Shown here in pieces: positions 1 to 6,543 of a DNA stretch of 64,000 bases (position 1 is its first letter; every line of letters starts with the position of its first letter). The stretch lies in contig JAZSCN010000008.1 in the NCBI GenBank assembly GCA_045602925.1, forward strand, positions 62,001 through 126,000. Reading direction: 5' to 3'. The stretch comes from UBA7477 sp045602925 (GTDB taxonomy: Bacteria > Bacillota > Clostridia > Oscillospirales > Ruminococcaceae). The position numbers and the translations under genes were made by a program. A model generated the notes under the pieces. It saw only the letters and a list, made by a program, of their open reading frames with translations, was not told the origin of the DNA and did no database searches.

Positions 1-39
1 TCACAATTGCAACAACAAGATTTGTGAATAATGATAGCT

Positions 40-77
40 CCCGTAATGCATAATAGCATTGCGGGGTATCTTTTTAT
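40..77 (+). terminator. Probable intrinsic terminator of an upstream gene
   Basis: A 10-bp stem (CCCGTAATGC with GCATTGCGGG, one G-U pair) closes the loop ATAATA and is followed a few bases later by a T-rich stretch. It probably ends the transcript of a gene lying left of the window. Confidence 0.5.
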
Positions 78-93
78 ATGCGAGGTAAAATAT

Positions 94-279
94 ATGCTTG
101 ATAAGGAAAATTTAAAACTTCTTGATAAATTACTGATTAGAGAAAAAGCTATTATAAGCGAATACGAAAGCTATGTAACACAGCTTCGAGACCCGCAAAC
201 ACAAATAGATATACAAAAGCTTATTTCTCAGCATAAGAACCATTATTCGTTACTATTAAAGCAAATGGGTGATAACTGA
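94..279 (+). CDS. Small helical ferritin-like (possibly spore-coat) protein
   Basis: A 61-residue, all-helical, charged protein. The ATG at 94 is chosen because GAGGT lies 7 bases upstream; an earlier in-frame ATG at 31 has no SD and would add hydrophobic residues overlapping the terminator hairpin at 40-77. The spacing of E, Y and H residues over two helices (EKAIISEYESY ... ISQHKNHYSLLL) resembles half of a ferritin/rubrerythrin bundle, as in the small CotF-like spore-coat proteins of clostridia. It overlaps the next small gene at TGATG, so the two are translationally coupled and may form a heteromeric four-helix bundle. The family assignment is inference from pattern. Confidence 0.6.
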   Translation: MLDKENLKLLDKLLIREKAIISEYESYVTQLRDPQTQIDIQKLISQHKNHYSLLLKQMGDN

Positions 280-464
280 TGGCTTACAGTGAACTGCAAA
301 TTATAAAAATACTGACATATGAGAATAAGGCATTGTTATCCGAACAATGTGATATCTATTCGTCTGTAACTGATAAAAAGCTCGATACAGCTCTGCTGTC
401 TATGATTCAAGAAAATCTTAGAGAAGCAAGACAACTAAAAACAATTTTATCTAGATATAAGTAA
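279..464 (+). CDS. Small helical partner of the preceding protein
   Basis: A 61-residue all-helical protein whose ATG overlaps the stop of the gene at 94-279 (TGATG). It starts MAYSELQIIKILTYENKALL and ends in a basic helix, again with E/Q/R-rich amphipathic repeats and a single Cys. There are no membrane segments. Length and coupling suggest that it pairs with the first protein. A role in the spore coat is plausible, since the organism has a SASP gene, but is not shown by the sequence. Confidence 0.6.
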   Translation: MAYSELQIIKILTYENKALLSEQCDIYSSVTDKKLDTALLSMIQENLREARQLKTILSRYK

Positions 465-470
465 AATAAT

Positions 471-500
471 AGGGCATTGAACTTTAATGTTCAACACCCT
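471..500. terminator. Bidirectional terminator between the small genes and pyk
   Basis: AGGGCATTGAAC pairs with GTTCAACACCCT (10 of 12 positions) around a 6-base loop, with A/T-rich tails on both sides. It lies between convergent genes and can serve both. Confidence 0.7.
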
Positions 501-511
501 AAAATAATTAT

Positions 512-1945
512 TTACTTATCGCTCTCTCCAACGTTTTGAACCTTCAAGAGATTAGTGTTGCCGGATACACCAAGTGGAACGCCGGCTGTTACAACAACCA
601 GGTCACCTGCTTCAACAAGCTTGTTATTTAATGACACATCAATGGCGCTTTGTATGAGACCATCGGTGCTTTCTTGTTCTTCAATAAGTGATGGATAAAT
701 GCCCCAAGACATATTCATTTGTCTGCAGGTTATCTCATCAGTTGTAAGACCGATGATAGGGCAGGAAGGACGATACTTTGAAATCATTCGTGCAGTACCG
801 CCACCCTTTGTAACTGTTATTATAGCCTTAGCATTGAGGTCGTGTGCTGTAGAAACTGTAGCGTGTGAAATAGCATCAGTCACAGAAGGGCTTTCAGCAG
901 GGTCACGCTTTATAAATCTATGAGCATAATCTATGTCTTGTTCGGTTGTTTCTGCAATAAGTGCCATTGTCTTTACAGCTTCGACAGGGAATTCTCCCGC
1001 AGCTGTTTCTCCGGAAAGCATAATAGCCGAAGTGCCATCATAAATAGCGTTTGCAACGTCAGTGATTTCAGCTCTTGTAGGACGTGGATTCTTAATCATA
1101 GATTCAAGCATCTGTGTAGCAGTGATAACTTGCTTTCCTGCATTATATGCTTTGTGGATAATTTCTTTTTGAATAGCAGGAATAAGCTCAAACGGAATTT
1201 CTACACCCATATCTCCACGAGCTACCATAACGCCGTCTGCAGCCTCGAGAATTTCATCAATGTTTTTAACGCCATCAGAGTTTTCAATCTTAGCAATAAT
1301 TCTTGGTGAATACCAGCCAAGACTGTGTGTGAAGTTTCTAAGGTAGTGTATATCAGCTGCAGTTCTTACGAAAGATGCCGCAATGAAATCATATCCCATC
1401 TTCGCACCGAATTGAAGGTCGCTCATATCTCTGTCGCTGATGTATGGCATAGAAAGCATAACACCCGGTACATTTACGCCCTTGTTGTTAGATAATAATC
1501 CACCATGAATTACCTTGCAAACAACATCAGTTGCGGTAATCTTTTCAGCAACAAGTTCAATAACACCGTCATTTATAAGAATTCTGTTGCCCACTTTTAC
1601 ATCCTTTGGTAGATTTTTAAAAGTAACTGAGCAGATATCCTTTGTGCCAACAACCTCATTTGTTGTTAGGGTAAAAGTATCTCCATCAAAGATTTCTACC
1701 GGCTTGTTGTCTTCAAATGATTTAAGTCTTATTTCAGGGCCCTTAGTGTCAAGAAGCGTAGCAATTGGAAGATTTAGCTCTTTTCTTAGCTCTGTAATCT
1801 GCTTGAATCTTCTTTCATGCTCTTCGTAGGTTGAATGTGAAAAATTAAATCTTGCAACATCCATACCTGAAAGCATCAGCTGACGCATAGTTTCTACATT
1901 ATCTGTAGAAGGGCCGATTGTACAAACAATTTTAGTTTTTCTCAT
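512..1945 (-). CDS. pyk: Pyruvate kinase
   Basis: Last step of glycolysis: phosphoenolpyruvate + ADP gives pyruvate + ATP, in the cytosol. The protein is 477 residues, the short form without the extra C-terminal phosphohistidine-like domain of Bacillus. The N-terminus has KIVCTIGPS; LLDTKGPEIR contains the Glu typical of K+-dependent enzymes; IIAKIENSDG and MVARGDMGVEIP are PEP and metal-binding loops; ATQMLESMI follows. The start at 1945 is preceded by a strong GGAGG. The longer upstream frame is rejected because it runs through the promoter at 1980-2008. Monocistronic, ending at the shared hairpin 471-500. Confidence 0.97.
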   Translation of the reverse strand: MRKTKIVCTIGPSTDNVETMRQLMLSGMDVARFNFSHSTYEEHERRFKQITELRKELNLPIATLLDTKGPEIRLKSFEDNKPVEIFDGDTFTLTTNEVVGTKDICSVTFKNLPKDVKVGNRILINDGVIELVAEKITATDVVCKVIHGGLLSNNKGVNVPGVMLSMPYISDRDMSDLQFGAKMGYDFIAASFVRTAADIHYLRNFTHSLGWYSPRIIAKIENSDGVKNIDEILEAADGVMVARGDMGVEIPFELIPAIQKEIIHKAYNAGKQVITATQMLESMIKNPRPTRAEITDVANAIYDGTSAIMLSGETAAGEFPVEAVKTMALIAETTEQDIDYAHRFIKRDPAESPSVTDAISHATVSTAHDLNAKAIITVTKGGGTARMISKYRPSCPIIGLTTDEITCRQMNMSWGIYPSLIEEQESTDGLIQSAIDVSLNNKLVEAGDLVVVTAGVPLGVSGNTNLLKVQNVGESDK

Positions 1946-1979
1946 AATTAACCTCCGCACATATCTATAAGATACCAAT

Positions 1980-2008
1980 ATTATACTACAAAAGTGATTA
2001 AAAATCAA
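1980..2008 (-). promoter_or_regulatory. Sigma-A promoter of pyk
   Basis: On the minus strand, TTGATT and TATAAT are separated by 17 bp, 35 bases upstream of the pyk start. The position also rules out the longer pyk reading frame. Confidence 0.75.
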
Positions 2009-2128
2009 CGATAAAATAGCATTGGTATATTAATATTATGTAGTTTAGTGCAATTATGTATATTTAAACATAATTATTCAACGTTGAATGAAATTTATAT
2101 GTGATTATTAGAACTTGCAGACATAATG

Positions 2129-2157
2129 TTGACTACAGGAATATAGTGTAGTAAAAT
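2129..2157 (+). promoter_or_regulatory. Sigma-A promoter of a candidate small RNA
   Basis: TTGACT, 17 bp, TAAAAT on the plus strand, in a gap between two minus-strand genes. No plus-strand open frame follows before the terminator at 2244-2284, so the transcript would be a short RNA. Confidence 0.6.
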
Positions 2158-2163
2158 TAGATC

Positions 2164-2284
2164 AGAACATAAGAAATGCGTATCGGTGACGATACGCCGA
2201 CACACCGGAAACGTTAAAAATTCAGCACCGTTCTCCAGGAGTCAAAACGGGGCAAAAGTTACGTGTACGCTTTTGCCCTGTTTT
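2164..2284 (+). ncRNA. Candidate structured small RNA, about 120 nt, unassigned
   Basis: The unit has its own promoter and a strong terminator. Just inside the 5' end, GCGTATCG and CGATACGC form a perfect 8-bp helix capped by the GNRA tetraloop GTGA. A C-rich single-stranded stretch, a CCGTT/AACGG helix enclosing a small CTC/GAG hairpin, and the long terminator helix follow. GC content is clearly above the AT-rich surroundings, which is usual for structured RNA in such genomes. I could not match it to 6S, SRP RNA, tmRNA or a riboswitch class I know. It could also be a cis-element, but no plus-strand gene lies downstream. Confidence 0.5.
2244..2284. terminator. Bidirectional terminator, small RNA and queT
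   Basis: AAAACG-GGGCAAAAG pairs with CTTTTGCCC-TGTTTT, a 15-bp stem with one G-U. The A/T arms give U-tracts in both directions. It overlaps the queT stop codon, so it can end queT on the minus strand and the candidate RNA on the plus strand. Confidence 0.8.
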
Positions 2285-2786
2285 AGTTTAAGTTTTTTAT
2301 AAGATTCATAAACCTACTGTTTTTACGTAGGATTGAAAATAGTATTGTTCCAATAATAGTTACGCTTAAAAATTCGCCAATTCCTACCTGAACAGCTGAG
2401 AGTAAAAAGGGGAGAGACATAAAATAATTAAGCTCAAAACCTATGATTAGACTGTTAGTTATAACAGGGAATAGTGAGCATAATAAAAGAGCAGGGAAGC
2501 TGTTATTGAAGCGTTTGCCTATAAGATACATAGGTATTGAAGCTAGTAAAGTTGCTGCGGTGCCAAATACCATATCTATAGGAATCGGACTAAATAGGTT
2601 TGCAATAAAACACCCAATTGTTAGTGCATAGCAGTACTCTTTGCGAAAAAAACAAAGTAGCATAAATGCTTCAGAAATTCTCATTTGAATATTTCCGTAT
2701 GAGAACTCACCTATTACAATTGTTACAATAGCATAAAGGCTTGCTATCACACCGATAGCAGCCATTTTTTTTGTGGAAATTTTCAT
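2283..2786 (-). CDS. queT: QueT-family queuosine precursor transporter
   Basis: A 167-residue integral membrane protein with about five hydrophobic segments. It is the S component of an ECF-type transporter taken to import queuosine precursors such as preQ1 for tRNA modification. Family signs are the N-terminal TKKMAAIGVIASLYAIVTI, the motif MRISEAFMLL, and the central PIDMVFGTAATLLAS. The start at 2786 follows GGAAG; the longer frame runs through the terminator at 2810-2844 and is rejected. A preQ1-I-like pseudoknot and a terminator lie between the aldolase gene and queT, matching the usual control of this family. The energising ECF module is not in this window. Confidence 0.85.
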   Translation of the reverse strand: MKISTKKMAAIGVIASLYAIVTIVIGEFSYGNIQMRISEAFMLLCFFRKEYCYALTIGCFIANLFSPIPIDMVFGTAATLLASIPMYLIGKRFNNSFPALLLCSLFPVITNSLIIGFELNYFMSLPFLLSAVQVGIGEFLSVTIIGTILFSILRKNSRFMNLIKNLN

Positions 2787-2809
2787 TGTTGACTTCCTTT
2801 TTGACGAAC

Positions 2810-2844
2810 AAAAAAGCAGATACGCACAAAGACGTATCTGCTTT
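2810..2844 (-). terminator. Terminator/attenuator ahead of queT
   Basis: A perfect 12-bp stem (AAAGCAGATACG with CGTATCTGCTTT) followed by a run of T on the minus strand, ending about 20 bases before the queT start. It can act as the expression platform of the upstream riboswitch and also as the aldolase terminator. Confidence 0.85.
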
Positions 2845-2863
2845 AAATTTTGCAATTATTCGT

Positions 2864-2902
2864 CCCTGTTTTTTTGGTGAGTGGTTTCCTAGGGTACACT
2901 CC
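2864..2902 (-). promoter_or_regulatory. Putative preQ1 class I riboswitch aptamer
   Basis: On the minus strand, GAGTG/CACTC forms a 5-bp stem with a 13-base loop that contains CCCT near its 5' side. An A-rich tail (seven A) then leads to AGGG, which pairs with the loop CCCT. This is the H-type pseudoknot layout of the preQ1-I aptamer, and it stands upstream of queT. It begins about 10 bases after the aldolase stop. Individual conserved bases were not checked against a model. Confidence 0.55.
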
Positions 2903-2912
2903 TAAAATTAAA

Positions 2913-3776
2913 TTAAGCCTTGTTTACAGAACCAAAGAGTTCCATCTTAGCCTTAACAGTAGCCTTGATAGCTTCAAAACCTGGAGCAAGAATCTTTCTT
3001 GGGTCAAAGCCCTTGCCCTGAAGGTCCTTGCCTTCTTCGATGTACTTTCTTGTAGCTTCCTGGAATGCAAGCTGGCACTCTGTGTTAACATTAATCTTAG
3101 CAACACCGATAGAGAGTGCCTTCTTAATCATATCCTCAGGAATACCTGTACCACCGTGAAGAACGAGTGGCATCTCGCCAACCTTTTCATTTACAGCAGC
3201 GAGTGTATCAAATGAGAGACCAGCCCAGTTAGCAGGATACTTACCGTGAATGTTACCAATACCTGCAGCGAGCATAGTAACGCCGAGGTCTGCAATAGCC
3301 TTGCACTCGTCTGGGTCAGCACATTCGCCGGTACCTACAACGCCGTCTTCTTCGCCACCGATAGCACCAACCTCAGCTTCGAGGGAGATACCGAGAACGT
3401 CACAAGCGTTAACAAGAGCAGTAGTCTTAGCAATGTTTTCTTCGATTGGGTAGTGAGAACCATCGAACATGATTGAGGAGAAGCCAGCGTTGATGCAAGC
3501 CTTTGCACCCTCAAATGAGCCGTGGTCGAGGTGGAGAGCAACTGGAACAGTAATTCCGAGTTCATTAATCATACCCTTAACCATACCAACGATTGTTGTG
3601 TATCCACACATATACTTTCCTGCACCCTCAGAAACGCCGAGAATTACAGGTGAGTTGCATTCCTGAGCTGTCTGAAGAATAGCCTTTGTCCACTCAAGGT
3701 TGTTGATATTGAACTGACCAACTGCGTACTTGCCTGCTCTAGCCTTCTGGAGCATGTCCTTTGCTGAAACTAACAT
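2913..3776 (-). CDS. fba: Class II fructose-1,6-bisphosphate aldolase
   Basis: Zinc-dependent aldol cleavage of fructose 1,6-bisphosphate to glyceraldehyde-3-phosphate and dihydroxyacetone phosphate. The protein is 287 residues, usual for the GatY/KbaY/FbaA family. VALHLDHGS carries a Zn-ligand His and the catalytic Asp; FDGSHYP, EAEVGAIGGEEDG, GNIHGKYP and LVLHGGTGIP supply further metal and phosphate ligands. The ATG at 3776 has AGGAGG upstream; an earlier ATG ten codons back lacks an SD. Codon choice is strongly biased, as expected for a highly expressed glycolytic gene. Promoter at 3815-3843. Confidence 0.96.
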   Translation of the reverse strand: MLVSAKDMLQKARAGKYAVGQFNINNLEWTKAILQTAQECNSPVILGVSEGAGKYMCGYTTIVGMVKGMINELGITVPVALHLDHGSFEGAKACINAGFSSIMFDGSHYPIEENIAKTTALVNACDVLGISLEAEVGAIGGEEDGVVGTGECADPDECKAIADLGVTMLAAGIGNIHGKYPANWAGLSFDTLAAVNEKVGEMPLVLHGGTGIPEDMIKKALSIGVAKINVNTECQLAFQEATRKYIEEGKDLQGKGFDPRKILAPGFEAIKATVKAKMELFGSVNKA

Positions 3777-3814
3777 AATAAATTCCTCCTGAAAATTAAT
3801 TTTCATACATGTAT

Positions 3815-3843
3815 ATTATAACTCAAAGCAAATAAAAAAGCAA
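3815..3843 (-). promoter_or_regulatory. Sigma-A promoter of fba
   Basis: Minus strand TTGCTT, 17 bp, TATAAT, about 40 bases upstream of the fba start. Confidence 0.65.
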
Positions 3844-3935
3844 ATCTTTTCGTCGAAATTCACACATATTTCAATATTTATAACAAATGACGAATATATT
3901 TTATAAAGCTTTTGTATATTTGGCATTATTTTTTG

Positions 3936-3964
3936 TTGAATATTTATTAAGTATATGATATAAT
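3936..3964 (+). promoter_or_regulatory. Sigma-A promoter of the membrane-protein gene at 3996
   Basis: TTGAAT, 17 bp, TATAAT, 31 bases before the ATG at 3996. Confidence 0.7.
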
Positions 3965-3995
3965 TAAATAAGAATTTTTAATAGGGGGATTTTCA

Positions 3996-5414
3996 ATGAA
4001 CGAAAAGTATTATAATTCGTCTAACAAGTTCTCATGGAAGGGACTTATTGTTATGTTCCTTACATACCTTGTTATAGGCGGAGGACTTTCTTGGGTTTAT
4101 CTCTGGATTAATAGAGTTTGCCCATCAATCTATCTTTGTATGCTTGCAGCAATTGGTCTTGCTCTTGCAGTAGGATTTATCGCAAGACTCGTAGTTAAGC
4201 TCTTTAAAATCAGAAGCTTTAAGGCAGTTCTGATTGGTGCAATTATTGGTCTTGTTTGTATGAACTATCTCAAGTGGGCTATCTATGACTATTATGATTA
4301 TGTTCAGATGGAAGAACAGATCGGAGAGTATGTTGAAGAAAACGGCTACATTAAGGAAATGAAGTCTGAAACAGCTTACACATATTTTGGAATGGTATAT
4401 GATTTCGATGAGACTGAATATACGTTCGATGAAAACTGGGAATATTTGATTTCTTCGAATGCTTATGAGTATCTTGAGATGTATGATGCTTATGATCCTA
4501 GCGCTAATATATTCAGTTATTACACAGATGAGGAAATCGAAGCATCCAAGTCTCAGACTCTTTATGAGCTCTATGAATATGATGATTTGCTTGGAAAAAC
4601 TAAAGAAGAGTGTAAAGCTAACCTTGAAAAAGCCAAGGAACTTAATGCTTATGAGTATTATTACCATTTCAGACAGCTCGAAGAAGTTGGTGAATACGGA
4701 TTTGAAGTTCCTTCTTTGATAGATATTATTACTGACCCTGCTATGCTTTGGGGCGATATCAAGGATATCGGCGAAGAAGGTAGATGGTCTATGACTTCTA
4801 CTGATTCATCAAGCTCCACAATAAGCAATGATTCAGAAACAGTTAATGGCGGTATGCTCTGGTTTATCTGGATTGGCGAGCTTGCAATCATCTGTGTTCT
4901 TGGTATAATTATTCCAATTGGTCAGTCAAAGAAGATTTTCATTGAATCTGACGATAATTGGGCAAAGACTTATGATAAGAATGCATTTACATTCGGACCA
5001 ACTTCCAAGGCTCAGGCTAAGGCTATGCTCGAGCAGACTCCGGATAATATTGTTAATATGATGCCGGTTAGAGCTCATGATATTCCAAGAGGTAGACCAT
5101 ATACTAAGATGACACTTTCTCATTCTGAAGACTTTATGGAGTGTTACCTCAACGTTCTTAATATGTCATATAACGCTAAGAACGGTGGCTATGTTGCAAG
5201 TAACATGATTACCGGCCTTCGCATTAAGCCAAAGCATACTGGTATGCTCTTTACAATGTTTGGTCTCGAAGTTCCTGGCAGTGTTGCTTCTGACCCTGAA
5301 TTTATCGAATGGGATAGATTCCGTGTAAGTCAGATGCAGGCTATGCAGGAAGCACAGGCACAGGCTATGCAGCAGCCAAAGATAGATAATACATCCGATT
5401 CTAATTCATTCTAA
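3996..5414 (+). CDS. Unknown membrane protein with acidic middle domain
   Basis: A 472-residue protein I do not recognise. Three membrane segments lie near the N-terminus (about residues 15-35, 42-64, 74-92). A long Tyr- and Glu-rich soluble stretch (about 100-285) is followed by a fourth membrane segment (about 291-310). A C-terminal domain (about 320-450) contains a conserved-looking block (MMPVRAHDIPRGRPYTKMTL). It ends in a Gln/Ala-rich tail. GGGGG precedes the start. The topology leaves the middle domain and C-domain on opposite sides of the membrane. Single-gene transcript between its own promoter and the terminator at 5432. Confidence 0.85.
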   Translation: MNEKYYNSSNKFSWKGLIVMFLTYLVIGGGLSWVYLWINRVCPSIYLCMLAAIGLALAVGFIARLVVKLFKIRSFKAVLIGAIIGLVCMNYLKWAIYDYYDYVQMEEQIGEYVEENGYIKEMKSETAYTYFGMVYDFDETEYTFDENWEYLISSNAYEYLEMYDAYDPSANIFSYYTDEEIEASKSQTLYELYEYDDLLGKTKEECKANLEKAKELNAYEYYYHFRQLEEVGEYGFEVPSLIDIITDPAMLWGDIKDIGEEGRWSMTSTDSSSSTISNDSETVNGGMLWFIWIGELAIICVLGIIIPIGQSKKIFIESDDNWAKTYDKNAFTFGPTSKAQAKAMLEQTPDNIVNMMPVRAHDIPRGRPYTKMTLSHSEDFMECYLNVLNMSYNAKNGGYVASNMITGLRIKPKHTGMLFTMFGLEVPGSVASDPEFIEWDRFRVSQMQAMQEAQAQAMQQPKIDNTSDSNSF

Positions 5415-5431
5415 ACTAAAGCAAATAAAAA

Positions 5432-5461
5432 GTGGGCATCTAATGGATGCCCACATTTTTT
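5432..5461. terminator. Bidirectional terminator
   Basis: A perfect 9-bp stem GTGGGCATC/GATGCCCAC with A-run before and T-run after, between convergent genes. Confidence 0.85.
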
Positions 5462-5482
5462 TATTTAAACATTTTGAAAAAG

Positions 5483-6013
5483 TTACTTCTGGCGTATATA
5501 CTCTACAGCATCTTCAACCGAAATTTTCTTCGCATATCTCTTCGGCCACATAAAATCGTTATAATAATGATAAGCTGTCTCCCCAGAAAAATAAGGATTA
5601 TCGTAAGTCGAGTTGCACCACTCTGGTATAATGAGCTGAAAGCCTTGCTCAAAACCACATTTTACGGTTGCATCCATACAGTAGTCTGTGCTAATGCCTA
5701 TGGCCATAATCTCAGTCTCTCCCTTGCCTTTAAGATACTCGGACAGCCCTGTCATAGGATGAAACGAGCTATTTACGTTCTTATCGAATATTCGTTCTCC
5801 CTCCATTGGTGCGAACTCATCGAACACCTCATAATTCCATGTACCCTTGTCAAGATTTGTTCCCGGACCATCATCGTGACGCACATAACACACTTCAACT
5901 CCAGCCTTTCTTGCCTCCGTAATCAATGCCTTGATATTATTACGAACTCTATCGAATTCAAAAAGTTCTTTTGTGAAATCACCACGCTGGGTATCTACAA
6001 CTAAGAGAATCAT
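5483..6013 (-). CDS. Isochorismatase-family cysteine hydrolase
   Basis: A 176-residue alpha/beta hydrolase of the isochorismatase/nicotinamidase fold. The expected triad is visible: Asp7 in LLVVDTQ, Lys in FDKNVNSSF, and the nucleophile Cys in GISTDYCMDAT with the preceding cis-peptide region. AAGGAG precedes the ATG. Related enzymes hydrolyse nicotinamide, ureidoacrylate or N-carbamoyl compounds; the substrate cannot be told from sequence here. The gene stands alone, with no NAD or pyrimidine genes near. Confidence 0.88.
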   Translation of the reverse strand: MILLVVDTQRGDFTKELFEFDRVRNNIKALITEARKAGVEVCYVRHDDGPGTNLDKGTWNYEVFDEFAPMEGERIFDKNVNSSFHPMTGLSEYLKGKGETEIMAIGISTDYCMDATVKCGFEQGFQLIIPEWCNSTYDNPYFSGETAYHYYNDFMWPKRYAKKISVEDAVEYIRQK

Positions 6014-6103
6014 AGGTTATTTCTCCTTAAATTCTGATTTGTACGTCCTTCAATATTTTCAATATTATATCACATTACACTGACAATTTCAAGAAAAAAT
6101 ATA

Positions 6104-6130
6104 AAAGCACCTGCAATTTGCAAGTGCTTT
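6104..6130 (-). terminator. Terminator after tRNA-Ala
   Basis: Inverted repeat AAAGCAC(C)TGCA / TGCA(A)GTGCTTT with a T-rich tail on the minus strand, directly 3' of the tRNA-Ala CCA end. Confidence 0.75.
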
Positions 6131-6133
6131 AGT

Positions 6134-6209
6134 TGGTGGAGCATACGGGATTCGAACCCGTGACCTCCACACTGCCAGTGTGGCGCGCTCCCAACTGCGC
6201 TAATACCCC
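6134..6209 (-). tRNA. tRNA-Ala (GGC)
   Basis: A 76-nt cloverleaf with acceptor stem GGGGTAT/ATGCTCC, anticodon loop CTGGCAG (anticodon GGC, reading GCC), T-arm GGTTCGAATCC and encoded CCA. Confidence 0.93.
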
Positions 6210-6215
6210 GTATAA

Positions 6216-6241
6216 AAAATCGGGAGTATTCTCCCGATTTT
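6216..6241 (-). terminator. Hairpin between tRNA-Ser and tRNA-Ala
   Basis: A perfect 11-bp stem (AAAATCGGGAG/CTCCCGATTTT) with a T-run on the minus strand. It lies one base beyond the CCA end of tRNA-Ser and only 6 bases before the 5' end of tRNA-Ala. Confidence 0.75.
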
Positions 6242-6242
6242 G

Positions 6243-6331
6243 TGGCGGAGACGGCGAGATTCGAACTCGCGGGGGATTGCTCCCTAACTGATTTCGAGTC
6301 AGCCCCGTTATGACCACTTCGATACGTCTCC
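6243..6331 (-). tRNA. tRNA-Ser (CGA)
   Basis: An 89-nt tRNA with the long variable arm of serine tRNAs, acceptor stem GGAGACG/CGTCTCC, anticodon loop CTCGAAA (anticodon CGA) and encoded CCA. Confidence 0.93.
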
Positions 6332-6461
6332 ATGTTTTTACAACTAGATTATTATAGCATAGCTTTTTTTAAAAATCAAGTAACAAATATGCTCATATCG
6401 AAAAAAATGTGTATTTGTATGCAAGAGCATTTGTAAAAAAAGTACATTTTGCTCAACTTTC

Positions 6462-6491
6462 TTGACATTATATATAAAAAAGTGGTATTCT
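6462..6491 (+). promoter_or_regulatory. Promoter of lysA
   Basis: TTGACA, 18 bp, TATTCT, about 50 bases upstream of the lysA start. Confidence 0.6.
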
Positions 6492-6512
6492 ATACTATAT
6501 AGTGTTATTTTG

Positions 6513-6543
6513 AAAGGAGTACCGATTTTTCGGGCAAATAATT
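6513..6543 (+). promoter_or_regulatory. Unusual lysA ribosome binding site with hairpin in the spacer
   Basis: The SD AAAGGAGT is 23 bases from the ATG, too far for normal use. Between them CCGA-TTTT-TCGG forms a small hairpin that would shorten the effective spacing. The same layout recurs at 39308-39344 and 48887-48915. Confidence 0.5.

Noticed and set aside
2164..2284. 6S RNA, SRP RNA, tmRNA or tracrRNA for the small RNA
   Set aside because: No long central bubble, no SRP loop GGAAGCAGCC-type motif, no tRNA-like end with coding part, and no CRISPR genes or repeats nearby.
6462..6543. Lysine riboswitch ahead of lysA
   Set aside because: The leader is only about 50 bases, far too short for the lysine aptamer, and lacks its conserved parts.
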